Positions 26,151 through 34,421 of a DNA stretch of 64,000 nucleotides are shown piece after piece (the stretch's first letter is position 1; each line of letters starts with the position of its first letter). The DNA comes from Thermomicrobiales bacterium. Lineage in GTDB: Bacteria; Chloroflexota; Chloroflexia; Thermomicrobiales; UBA6265. Both the position numbers and the translations under genes were made by a program. The stretch spans positions 124,001-188,000 of the forward strand of contig JAHBVL010000005.1 in NCBI GenBank assembly GCA_019637585.1. Reading direction: 5' to 3'. The notes under the pieces were generated by a model. It was not told the origin of the DNA, did not search any database, and saw nothing but the letters and a program-made list of their open reading frames with translations.

Positions 26151-26908
26151 CACAACCAGCGCCGGAACAGATTTCGTTCTCGTCACAGGCGTCGCCGCAG
26201 GCCAGGCAGTCGACGACAGTGCCCAATAATGTGCAGCCATGGTCGCAGCAAACCTGACCGGGTCCGTTACAGCAGGTTCCTCCGCATTACTGGTCGATCC
26301 AGCAGCATCGTTCTTCACCGACGCAGAGAGCGCCGTCGGGACAACACTCCCTGCCACAACACTGGTCGGCGGACGCACAGCACTCATAGCCGCACACGGT
26401 CCGGCCGGCGGCGCAGCACCGGCCCTGTGCCGTGCATTGCCCGTCGCAGCAGCCATCGATGCTGCATCTCGCCATGCCTGGGCAGGGATTGGGAGGTGAT
26501 GTGGTTGGCGCCGGCGTTGTGGTTGCTGGTGGCGGAGGAGGGGGTGGAATCGTGGGTCTGGTGCGCTGTTCGCGGGCATCTGACTCCAATGCCTCAGATG
26601 CCGTGACGACGGCTCCGATCCCGATGATCCCCTTGAGCAGCCGCCGGCGCGAGGCGCCTGAAGCGAGCGAGCGGACGAGATCGTCGAATCGCGAGCTATC
26701 CATCGGTGACGTCCTTTCGGGCCCGCATGCGCCGGCAGGCTGGATGTGTCCAGACGCGGTACTGGAAGACTGCCTCCGAACGTATTGGTTTATGATTTGG
26801 AGGAAAAGGAAGCCAGGAGGAAATCTGGAGGAAATTCCCAAGCCGTGTCCTGCGTGGACGCCTTCGGAAGCGATTCCGGCGTTTTCGCGTTGATCCGGCA
26901 ACGACGGC

Positions 26909-29271
26909 ATGGATCAGTCATCGCACCAGCCATTTGGATCTGAGCTTCGCCGGCTCCGCCAGCGGAAGGGATTGACCCAAGAGAGCTTGCGGGACGATCG
27001 GGCGTCACGGCCCGAACGATTCGCATGCTCGAAGCCGGCCAAACGGCATCTCCCCGCTTTTCCACGATTCGTCTGCTGGCTGATGCGCTCCAATTGAATG
27101 AGGCCGACCAGCGGCCTCTCCTGCAGAATTCACGTCCCCAACCCGGGGATGGGCCAGAGACGTCAGCCCACGGCCCCGGGTTGTCACCCCCATTCCCGCC
27201 GTCACTCCCGGCGCCATTGACGTCGTTCGTGGGCCGGGAGCAGGTCATCCTGGAGATTTCCGCCCAGCTCACCTCACCAAATGTGCGGATCCTGACCCTG
27301 CTTGGGCCAGGCGGCATTGGCAAAACCCGGTTGGCGCGGGAAGTGGCTCGCCGGCTGGCTCCGGCGTTCCCGGATGGCGTGATCTGCGTTTTCCTGGAGT
27401 CGGTTGCCGACAACGATCTGGTCATTCCGGCATTGGCCGAGTCGCTCCAGATGTCGCCTCGCCTGAAGAATGGACGTATCGAGTCGATCGCGGAGCTGAT
27501 CGGCGACCGGTCGATGCTCATCCTGATGGACAACATGGAGCAGGTCCTCGGCGCGGCTCCCGCCCTGCCTGGACTCTTGCGGCAATGCCCATCCTTGCGA
27601 CTGCTCGTGACGTCACGAGTGCCGCTGAACATCTCCGGCGAACACCGTTGGCCCGTTAGCCCCCTCACCCTTCCACAACGAGCGAACGACTCCCGGCCAA
27701 GCGGCACCACCCCAAGCGAAGCTGAGCTGCTTTTTGAGCAGCGGGCGAAAGCAGTCGATCCCGACTTCACACTGGACGAGGAGCGAGCCGGTCACGTTGC
27801 GACGATCTGCCAGCGGCTGGATGGTTTGCCGCTGGCGATCGAGCTGGCAGCCGGCCGGCTGGGGGAAGTGTCGGTTGCCGCGCTTGCCCAGGAAACGAGT
27901 CTTCTCGAGCATCTGATCGATGGTCCGGACGATCTGCCCGACCGGCTTCGGACGATGGAAAGCTCGCTCGATTGGGGCTACCGGCAGCTCTCCCCCCAGG
28001 AGCAGCAGCTTTTTCGCCGGATATCGGTGTTTCGGAATGGTTTCGAGCTTTCGTCGGTCGTCGATTTGACGAACCAATGTGGAGAAGATCCGGCTCCCGT
28101 TTCACGGATGCTGACCGACCTGAAGCATCGCAGCATGCTGTCGATCGATACCAAAGAGCCCTCGACGCGATACCGCCTCCTCGAGGTGGTTCGCGAGTTC
28201 GGCATGCACCTGTTGCGGACCAACGGAGAGGAGCTGGCAACGGAGGAGGCGCACGCGCGCGTCTTTCTGGCCCTCGCCGATTCGCATGAACGGCACGCCT
28301 GGATACCAGTTCCCGGTGTGCATGAGCGATTGCTCGCGGAGCTCCCGAATGTTCGGGCGGCGCTGCTCCACTTTGAACAAACCGGACAACGCGAGGCGAT
28401 GCTCCGGTTGGCGGGCGCGCTACGATGGGTGTGGACGTCCAGAATCGACATCGGCGAAGGAGCGCGGTGGATCGACCGGGCCCTGGCTATCGACGCCGGG
28501 TCCTCACCAGAAGCGGACGCGCGAGCCCTGCTCACGGTCGCCCAGATTCGCTATCTGCTCGGCGACGAAGCGGCAGCGCTCCCACTCTTCGAGCGCGCGC
28601 TGGCCATATCGCTGAGCGCCAGGGATTGGTTCCAGGCCGCGTTCGCCAGCTCCGCGCTCGGCGCCGTGCATGTCGGTCTCGGAAGTCTCGATACGGCGAA
28701 GCGGTTCGGAACGCAGTCGCTCGAGCTCACACAGCGGATGACCGATCGGGAGCTGGCCAGCGCGGTCGATACATCGACACTGGGCACACTGGGACGAGCC
28801 GAACATGGGCTGGGCAATCTCGACCTGGGCGAAGCGCATCTGACGCTCGCCGCCAGCCAGTTCGAAGCGCGCGGTATGGCCCAGGGGGTGGCACGCGTCT
28901 CCCAGGCGCTGGGAACCATTGCGTACGAGCAATCGGATTTCCTGCTGGCGCTCCGGCGCTACCAGCGGAGCATGGCCTGTGCCGTGGAGAGCGATGATGT
29001 TCGGGTGGTCAGTCTCGATCTGACATTGATCGCCGCCACCCTGGCGGCTCTGGGCGAAGGGCGGCGGGGGGCCCGGCTGCTTGGAGCCGCCGCGACACTC
29101 GACGAGATCGTCGGAGCGCCGGTTGCCTACTCGGAAATAGACCGGGCGATTTGCGGTGACGCGCACGAACAGGTGGCCAGCAGTCTGGATATGAACTGCC
29201 TGGAAGTGGAACTGTCGATCGGCGCCAGTCTGACGTTCGACGAGGCAGTGGCCGAAGCGCTCGAAAAATGA
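26909..29271 (+). pseudogene. HTH-STAND regulator with a single-base frameshift in its DNA-binding domain
   Basis: The frame from ATG 26909 encodes SELRRLRQRKGLTQES and then runs out of phase. The frame that continues to 29271 encodes ELAGRSGVTARTIRMLEAG, exactly the missing rest of the XRE helix-turn-helix. The joint lies at about 26981-26986, where GAGAGC stands in place of an expected GAGGAGC, so one G is lost. Downstream are Walker A LGPGGIGKTR, Walker B MLILMDNMEQ, LVTSRVPLNI, GLPLAIELAA and a TPR region. Translation from ATG 27025 would give 748 residues lacking the recognition helices. It is paralogous to 21670-24033. A sequencing error is possible. Confidence 0.75.
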
Positions 29272-29364
29272 CGCGGCATTTCAGCTACTCGCGACGCCTC
29301 GCGCTCTGGCCCGGATTACTCATTGGGCAATAAATACGACCTGTTGAAGCGATCTCATTGCCTT

Positions 29365-29529
29365 GTAGTCGCAGACCCCCGTGTCTGCACTTGTAGGGGA
29401 GACACTGCGATCGCTCGCCACGATCCTCATGCACAACAATCGCCACCCCGCATCGGAACGTGACGAGAAGCCGCCGCCAATGGATGCGTTGCACCCGCTG
29501 AGAAAGCAGACACGGGGGTCTGCGACTAC
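29365..29529. repeat. REPIN/MITE-like element with perfect 24-base inverted termini
   Basis: The arm 29365-29388 starts GTAGTCGCAGACCCCC and is perfectly inverted at 29506-29529, giving a 165-base element with 117 bases between the arms. Each arm can itself fold (GCAGAC/GTCTGC) behind a GTAG head, so this fits two REPs head to head. No open frame of note and no target duplication were seen. It lies in the 294-base gap between a STAND gene and a glycosyltransferase gene; the rest of the gap shows nothing else. Confidence 0.8.
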
Positions 29530-29565
29530 GGAAGAACACAGAGGGGTCCTATTGAGTACTCCGGG

Positions 29566-30732
29566 CTAGGCACTGCGCGCGACCACCGGGGCTGCCACCA
29601 CAGATCCCGGATTCTGGGTTCCGGGTCCACGCCGCAGCGGGACAACGGTACGCTCCGCTTTCCTGGAGGTTGCGACGGCCTGGATAAGCTCGAGATGCCG
29701 TTCGGCAATGCGCATCCGGTCGAACCGGCCCAGCGCTTCCTCGCGGCAGGTCTGGGGATCGAGACTCATGGCTTCCGGCACCCGGTCCGCCATCGCCGCG
29801 CAATCGGAGCAGAGCACGCCGGTGAGGCGGTCCTGGATGATTTCCGGGGCGGATCCCCGCCGGAGAGCGGCAACCGGCGTCCCCCGGGCCAGCGATTCCG
29901 TCAACACGAGACCAAATGGCTCCTCCCACACCGAGGAGAAGAGGAGGGTTCGCGCCCGGCCGAAGAACTCGTCTCGCTCCCGTCCGGTGACTTCCCCGAC
30001 ATATTCAACGATTCCGGATGCCGTCTCCAGCAGGGGCTTGACCTCGGTCTCGAAATAGGAACGCTCCTCCGCGCTCACCCGCATCGCCATGCGCAGCTGT
30101 ACACCGGCCCGCATGGCGATTTCGATGGCCTCGACTGGTCCCTTGTCCGGATGACATCGTCCGATATACGCCGCGTCGACGTCCTTGGCGTCGGCCCCGA
30201 AAAAGGGAGTATTCGTAACGTCGATCGGGTTGTGAATCGCCGCGGCGAATCGAACCGCATGACTCGAACCGAAGCGCTCCGCCGCAGCGCTGGCGAAGAG
30301 CTCGACCTGACGATGGCTGATTCCCAGAAGAAACTCTCCGGCGATAGTGTGCTGGCGGCAGCGATCCAGATTGTCGCCGTTGGCGGGACCATGAATCGTC
30401 CGGATCACCGGAACGCCCCATGGGGCGTCGTAGATGATCTCGGTATGGTCGTAGATGACATCGAACGCAAACGCGCTTGCCGCACGTCTGACGCGATGAC
30501 CGTAGTCGCGAAGCAGCGCCGCACGCTCCTCGCCCGCCTGATCGAAACCAGGAGGCTCGTCGATCAGCGGAACGAGCTCTGCTCGCGTCCGCGATCCCTC
30601 GGATGCGAACAACGTGACCTGTTGCTCCAGGTCGATAAATGACTCCACCTGATCGAAAACGACTCGCTCGATTCCTCCATAGCCAGCGGGTGGAACGCTG
30701 AACCACGGCGGAGCAATGACTCCGATGTGCAT
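29566..30732 (-). CDS. Family 4 glycosyltransferase
   Basis: 388 residues with two Rossmann-like halves of the GT-B fold. The N-terminus MHIGVIAPPWFSVPPAGYGG contains the glycine-rich loop. The C-terminal nucleotide-sugar site reads SVWEEPFGLVLTESLARGTP with the EPFG...E motif, followed by RRGSAPEII. Cytoplasmic, using an activated sugar. The start ATG has GGAGA 8 bases upstream. It is divergent from the debranching-type enzyme gene and may act on the same glucan or glycoside, but donor and acceptor are unknown. Confidence 0.88.
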   Translation of the reverse strand: MHIGVIAPPWFSVPPAGYGGIERVVFDQVESFIDLEQQVTLFASEGSRTRAELVPLIDEPPGFDQAGEERAALLRDYGHRVRRAASAFAFDVIYDHTEIIYDAPWGVPVIRTIHGPANGDNLDRCRQHTIAGEFLLGISHRQVELFASAAAERFGSSHAVRFAAAIHNPIDVTNTPFFGADAKDVDAAYIGRCHPDKGPVEAIEIAMRAGVQLRMAMRVSAEERSYFETEVKPLLETASGIVEYVGEVTGRERDEFFGRARTLLFSSVWEEPFGLVLTESLARGTPVAALRRGSAPEIIQDRLTGVLCSDCAAMADRVPEAMSLDPQTCREEALGRFDRMRIAERHLELIQAVATSRKAERTVVPLRRGPGTQNPGSVVAAPVVARSA

Positions 30733-30890
30733 AGGTTGCGATCTCCATAAGTTCCCGGCAAGGAGCGCCGGAAATCAGGGAAATGCATACGTCATGCCAG
30801 CCGTTGCGCTCGCGCCGGGTTGTACCCTTGTGACGATGGAGCGGGCGCGCTCTACTCGACGTCGAACCGACTGTGGAGAGGAACACGATC

Positions 30891-33074
30891 ATGCCGCACC
30901 GGGAGCTCGTGCTGAAGAGCCCGGAGCTCTTCTTCGTCAATGAGCTCGCCTGGGAGAGTATTCGCAACCGGGCCGCCGGGCTCTACTTCCGCGATACCCG
31001 CCATCTCAACAGCATGCGCGTGCACCTCAACGATCAACCGCCGGAAGTGCTGGCCATCACACCGCACAGCGCTGCATCCGCAACGATCACCTCCACGAAT
31101 CCCTACCTCGATCTCACCGGGGATGGCCATCTCCTGCCTCACACCGTCGCGATCGAACAACGCGTGCTGCTCGATTCGTCGCTCAATCTCACCTGGATTC
31201 TGCACAACCACGCCAGAGTGACGGCAGCGTTCGATTTCGGACTGCTCTGCTCGGCCGATTTCCGCGATGTCTTCGATATCCGCGGCTTTCCCCGTCACAG
31301 GTTCGGTACGCGCTTGCGTCCGCATGCCAGTGAAGGAGCCATCCACCTTCGCTATCGAGCGGAGGACGGATCGATTTTCGCCACGTCGCTGTCGTTCGAT
31401 CGTCAGCCACGGATCGACCTCCGGCGTCTCAATGGCGATCACGAAGAGGTCCTGGTGCCGCTGCTGCCCGGGATGGACGATCTGGCGATCGATCCTGCTC
31501 CCGATGACATGGCCGGGGTTCTCCTCTCATTCCCTGTTGCGCTCGAACCGGGAGACCGGTGGGAATTGCGCGTCTCCGTCACTCCCATCATTGAAGAAGC
31601 ACGCGAACAGATCGCCCGGCCAATGCAGCTGGGTCAATCACACAGCGGGAACACAACCATCGTCACCGACAATCCGCTGTTCAACCGTGTGATGCACCGC
31701 TGTCAGCAGGATCTCGAGGCGCTGATGACCCGCTTTCCGCAGGGAAATCTGATCGCGGCTGGGATTCCCTGGTACGTCGCGCCATTCGGCCGCGACAGTC
31801 TGATCGCTGGGTTGCAGACGGTGCACATCGCTCCCCATGGTGCGGAGGGAACGTTGCGCCTGCTGGCCTCCCTGCAGGGGACGAAAGTCGACCCGGCCAC
31901 CGAGGAAGAACCGGGCAAGATCCTGCACGAGATGCGGTACGGTGAAATGGCCCGCAATGGCGATATCCCTCACCGGCCCTATTACGGCACCATCGACGCT
32001 ACCCCACTCTTCATTCTGCTCTTTGCGGAAACGGTCGCCTGGACCTCGAGCGATACCCTCTACGGCGATCTCTTGCCGAACGTCCTCGCGGCGCTGGAGT
32101 GGGTCGACGCGTATGGTGATTCCGACGGGGATGGCATGATCGACTACGACGCCACTCCCACCGAGGGCATCCGCATCCGTCACCGGGTCTGGAAGGACAG
32201 TCTCGATTCGCTTCACCACGTCGACGGCCGGGAGCCTTCCGGACGGGTGACACCGGTGGAAGTGCAGGGGTATCTCTTCGCGGCATACCGAAAGCTCGCG
32301 GTTGTTGCCGCTGCTTATGGCGACGGCGCTCTGGCGATCCGTTTGGAAGCGAAGGCGAACCAGCTCCAGCAGCGATTCGAGCTCGATTTCTGGATGGAGG
32401 ACGAAGGGTTCTATGCCCAGGCGCTCGACAGCGACCGTTCACCAATGCGGAGCATCTCGTCGAATGCAGGTCAGCTTCTGTTCACCGGTATCGCCGATCC
32501 GGAACGAGCCGCTGCGGTCGCCCACCGGTTGAGACATCCTGATATGGAATCGGGTTGGGGTGTGCGCACATTGAGCGCGTCGTCCACCAGCTACAACCCG
32601 ATGAGCTATCACAACGGTTCGATCTGGCCGCACGACAACAGTCTGATCGCCGATGGATGCTACCGAATTGGGGAGGCGAAGATCGGCAACGAGATCTTCT
32701 GCGCCATGTTCGATGCCGCTCGCCTCAGCGTCAACGAACGGCTCAACGAGCTCTATTGTGGTTTCAGCCGCAGTGGCGCTGGGGCCGACGCGCCGGTTCC
32801 CTACCCAACCGCCTGCAGTCCGCAGGCGTGGGCCGCGGGAACACTACCCTACCTGTTGCGCGGCGCACTCGGCCTGGAAGTCGATCTCTCGCAGCACGCC
32901 ATACGCCTCGATCCGCACTTCCCTCCATTTCTCAATGAAGTGTCCATCCATCACCTCTCGGCGCTCGGTCACACCGGAAATCTGATCGTCCGGCGAGATG
33001 GCGACGGGTATTCGCTCTCCAGCGACGACCTTCCCGTGATGCTGGAGCCAGCGGGTTCGGGTGATCACCTGTGA
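30891..33074 (+). CDS. Glycogen-debranching / amylo-alpha-1,6-glucosidase family protein
   Basis: 727 residues. The N-terminal beta domain (YFRDTRHLNSMRVHLNDQPP) matches the glycogen-debranching N-terminal domain. The C-terminal (alpha/alpha)6 barrel holds GIPWYVAPFGRDSLIAGLQT and HNGSIWPHDNSLIADGCYR, with the acidic residues expected for a GH-type hydrolase. It probably trims alpha-1,6 or related glucosidic links of a storage glucan or compatible solute. ATG 30891 is preferred over the frame's first Met at 30873 because GAGAGGA precedes it. No signal peptide, so it is cytoplasmic. Confidence 0.85.
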   Translation: MPHRELVLKSPELFFVNELAWESIRNRAAGLYFRDTRHLNSMRVHLNDQPPEVLAITPHSAASATITSTNPYLDLTGDGHLLPHTVAIEQRVLLDSSLNLTWILHNHARVTAAFDFGLLCSADFRDVFDIRGFPRHRFGTRLRPHASEGAIHLRYRAEDGSIFATSLSFDRQPRIDLRRLNGDHEEVLVPLLPGMDDLAIDPAPDDMAGVLLSFPVALEPGDRWELRVSVTPIIEEAREQIARPMQLGQSHSGNTTIVTDNPLFNRVMHRCQQDLEALMTRFPQGNLIAAGIPWYVAPFGRDSLIAGLQTVHIAPHGAEGTLRLLASLQGTKVDPATEEEPGKILHEMRYGEMARNGDIPHRPYYGTIDATPLFILLFAETVAWTSSDTLYGDLLPNVLAALEWVDAYGDSDGDGMIDYDATPTEGIRIRHRVWKDSLDSLHHVDGREPSGRVTPVEVQGYLFAAYRKLAVVAAAYGDGALAIRLEAKANQLQQRFELDFWMEDEGFYAQALDSDRSPMRSISSNAGQLLFTGIADPERAAAVAHRLRHPDMESGWGVRTLSASSTSYNPMSYHNGSIWPHDNSLIADGCYRIGEAKIGNEIFCAMFDAARLSVNERLNELYCGFSRSGAGADAPVPYPTACSPQAWAAGTLPYLLRGALGLEVDLSQHAIRLDPHFPPFLNEVSIHHLSALGHTGNLIVRRDGDGYSLSSDDLPVMLEPAGSGDHL

Positions 33075-33177
33075 AATGGCCCGGTTGCACTGACCAGGCG
33101 GACCCCGACCCGAGTATCATCGCCAGCAACGACTGGCCCGCCGGTTCGACATCCTGCCCCGCGTCCCGAGAGAGTCT

Positions 33178-33435
33178 GTGTCGCATCGCGATCCCGAGAT
33201 CATCGAAATCGAAGACTGGCGAGTGGTGAGCGATCACGAGGTCAGCGCGCTCGCCGAAGATGAAGAACCCGAGCCCCAGTACGCCAACCCGGTCTGGGTC
33301 GGCGAGATGCGCTCAGCGGGGCCAGGGTGTTGCTTCGGTCTCTCGCTGACCGTGCTGGTCATCGGTCTGGTGTTTCTGCTCGGACTCTGCGCCGCCTGCT
33401 GGCTGATACTCAGCGCACTCGGCTGGTTGTTCTGA
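33178..33435 (+). CDS. Small single-helix membrane protein of unknown function
   Basis: 85 residues from GTG 33178, preceded by CGAGAGAG. The N-terminal half is acidic (EIIEIEDWRVVSDHEVSALA). The C-terminal half is one long hydrophobic segment rich in Leu, Val and Cys (LSLTVLVIGLVFLLGLC). The codon usage matches its neighbours. No family recognised. It ends 3 bases before the stop of the convergent DUF6941-like gene. Confidence 0.55.
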   Translation: MSHRDPEIIEIEDWRVVSDHEVSALAEDEEPEPQYANPVWVGEMRSAGPGCCFGLSLTVLVIGLVFLLGLCAACWLILSALGWLF

Positions 33436-33438
33436 TCG

Positions 33439-33864
33439 TCAGCCGCGCGCCGGCGGGGCTTTCACCACCAGATCGAACGCCGTTCGCGCCAGTTCGGTCC
33501 CCTCAAAGCTGAGGGTGAGCGCGTAGCGACCTTCTTTCTCCAACCGCACATTGGGCAAACGGAGGGTCAGCGGCACGACCTGATCGGTTCCTTCCTTGAG
33601 CTGCACTGGTCTGCCGACACTGATGTCCGCCCGGAGAACCTGCTCCAGAATCCCGTTGCCATCCTCGTCGATCATCTGCAGCTCGAAGGGGAGTTTGCGA
33701 TTGGTTTCGGTCCAGGGAACGACCACCCGCACCGCTATCTCAAATGGGCGGTTGACGGGAAGCCCATCGACCGTGAGCCGGGCCCACCCACCACCGAGAA
33801 TGAAGAGCTTGCCATTGGCGACTTGCACCGCATCGGCGAGAAGGAAGCAATCGACGCGCGGCAC
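33439..33864 (-). CDS. DUF6941-like beta-sandwich protein
   Basis: 141 residues from GTG 33864 (GAGG upstream). The opening PRVDCFLLADAVQVANGKLF and ILGGGW, followed by alternating beta-type hydrophobic pattern (VRVVVPWTETN, YALTLSFEG), fits the DUF6941 family of small cytoplasmic proteins with no known activity. It sits 9 bases downstream of the VOC gene and is probably co-transcribed with it. Confidence 0.6.
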   Translation of the reverse strand: MPRVDCFLLADAVQVANGKLFILGGGWARLTVDGLPVNRPFEIAVRVVVPWTETNRKLPFELQMIDEDGNGILEQVLRADISVGRPVQLKEGTDQVVPLTLRLPNVRLEKEGRYALTLSFEGTELARTAFDLVVKAPPARG

Positions 33865-33873
33865 CCGGGTACC

Positions 33874-34275
33874 TCAGTCGCTCATCGGCGTGCAGATCTC
33901 GATCAACACACCATTGAGATCGCGCACATAGGCGACAGTCTGGCCCCAGGGCTTCTGGGCAGGAGGCGTAACGAGCGCGGCGCCAGCGGCGACAGCCCGA
34001 TCGACCATAGCCGCGACATCGTCCGTGGCGAAAGCCACCTCGAACGCCGCCGGCTTGTCGGTTGGTCGAAGGGGCTGGTAGCCGTCCGGGAGGTTATGGT
34101 CCGCCAGCGACTCGGAAGCAAACGACAGCGTCACCGCTCCGGTGTCCAGCTCGCCATAGCTTCCGTCGTCGGAAACGAACCGCCGCTGGAGGCCAAGTGC
34201 CTGTTCGTAGAACTCGATGGTGGCGACGACATCGGGAACGTAGATGATCGTATAGGCGAAACGCAAAGTGCTCAT
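33874..34275 (-). CDS. VOC superfamily (glyoxalase/bleomycin-resistance-like) protein
   Basis: 133 residues with the paired beta-alpha-beta-beta-beta modules of the vicinal-oxygen-chelate fold: FAYTIIYVPDVVATIEFYEQ at the start and AYVRDLNGVLIEICTP at the end, with a conserved Glu. Members bind metals, antibiotics or small aldehydes. The specific substrate cannot be inferred. Confidence 0.85.
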   Translation of the reverse strand: MSTLRFAYTIIYVPDVVATIEFYEQALGLQRRFVSDDGSYGELDTGAVTLSFASESLADHNLPDGYQPLRPTDKPAAFEVAFATDDVAAMVDRAVAAGAALVTPPAQKPWGQTVAYVRDLNGVLIEICTPMSD

Positions 34276-34316
34276 GGTTCCAAGTGTAGCGTGTCGGGAA
34301 CGTCGCTCACCCCCGG

Positions 34317-34361
34317 CCCCTCTCCCGACCGCGGGAGAGGGGAGATTTGTGCCCGAACTAC
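34317..34361 (-). repeat. Inverted-repeat hairpin plus a half REP between divergently read units
   Basis: CCCCTCTCCC (34317-34326) pairs with GGGAGAGGGG (34333-34342) around a 6-base loop and could terminate the FtsX gene on the minus strand. Next to it, TTTGTGCCCGAACTAC (34346-34361) is half of the REP family seen at 7398-7667. A C/T-rich CCGCCTCTCCGCC segment follows at about 34371-34412. Confidence 0.5.
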
Positions 34362-34421
34362 GATTCCCCGTCCGCCTCTCCGCCTTTTCGCCTCTCCGCC
34401 TCGACTAGCCGCCTTGCCGCC

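Larger units (their letters stand above)
24130..26703 (-). pseudogene. Tat-exported Cys-rich, Thr-rich protein with C-terminal Hint domain, interrupted by a TAA
   Basis: One frame of 858 codons from ATG 26703 (AAGGA 8 bases upstream) to 24130, broken only by TAA at 26287-26289 (codon 139). Before the stop: Tat leader (RFDDLVRSLASGASRRRLL), linker QRTRPTIPPP and Cys-rich units. After it, the same pattern resumes (CGGTCCNGPGQVCC), aligning with the intact paralogue, where a Met occupies the stop position. Then follow a mucin-like Thr tract (about residues 185-270), more Cys-rich units, a Gly/Glu microsatellite tract, and from residue 698 a Hint/intein-like domain, CFIGSAMVTMADGSLKPID, to the C-terminus. 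Separate translation of the part beyond the stop is possible but would lack export. Confidence 0.75.

Noticed and set aside
26287-26289. Programmed stop read-through or selenocysteine in the Cys-rich gene
   Set aside because: The codon is TAA, not TGA, and no insertion element or conserved context is visible. A plain nonsense mutation is simpler.
21670-29271. STAND proteins as antiphage Avs-type defence
   Set aside because: They carry HTH domains and TPRs in the AfsR/MalT-like arrangement, with no nuclease or other effector, so a transcription-factor role is the better reading.
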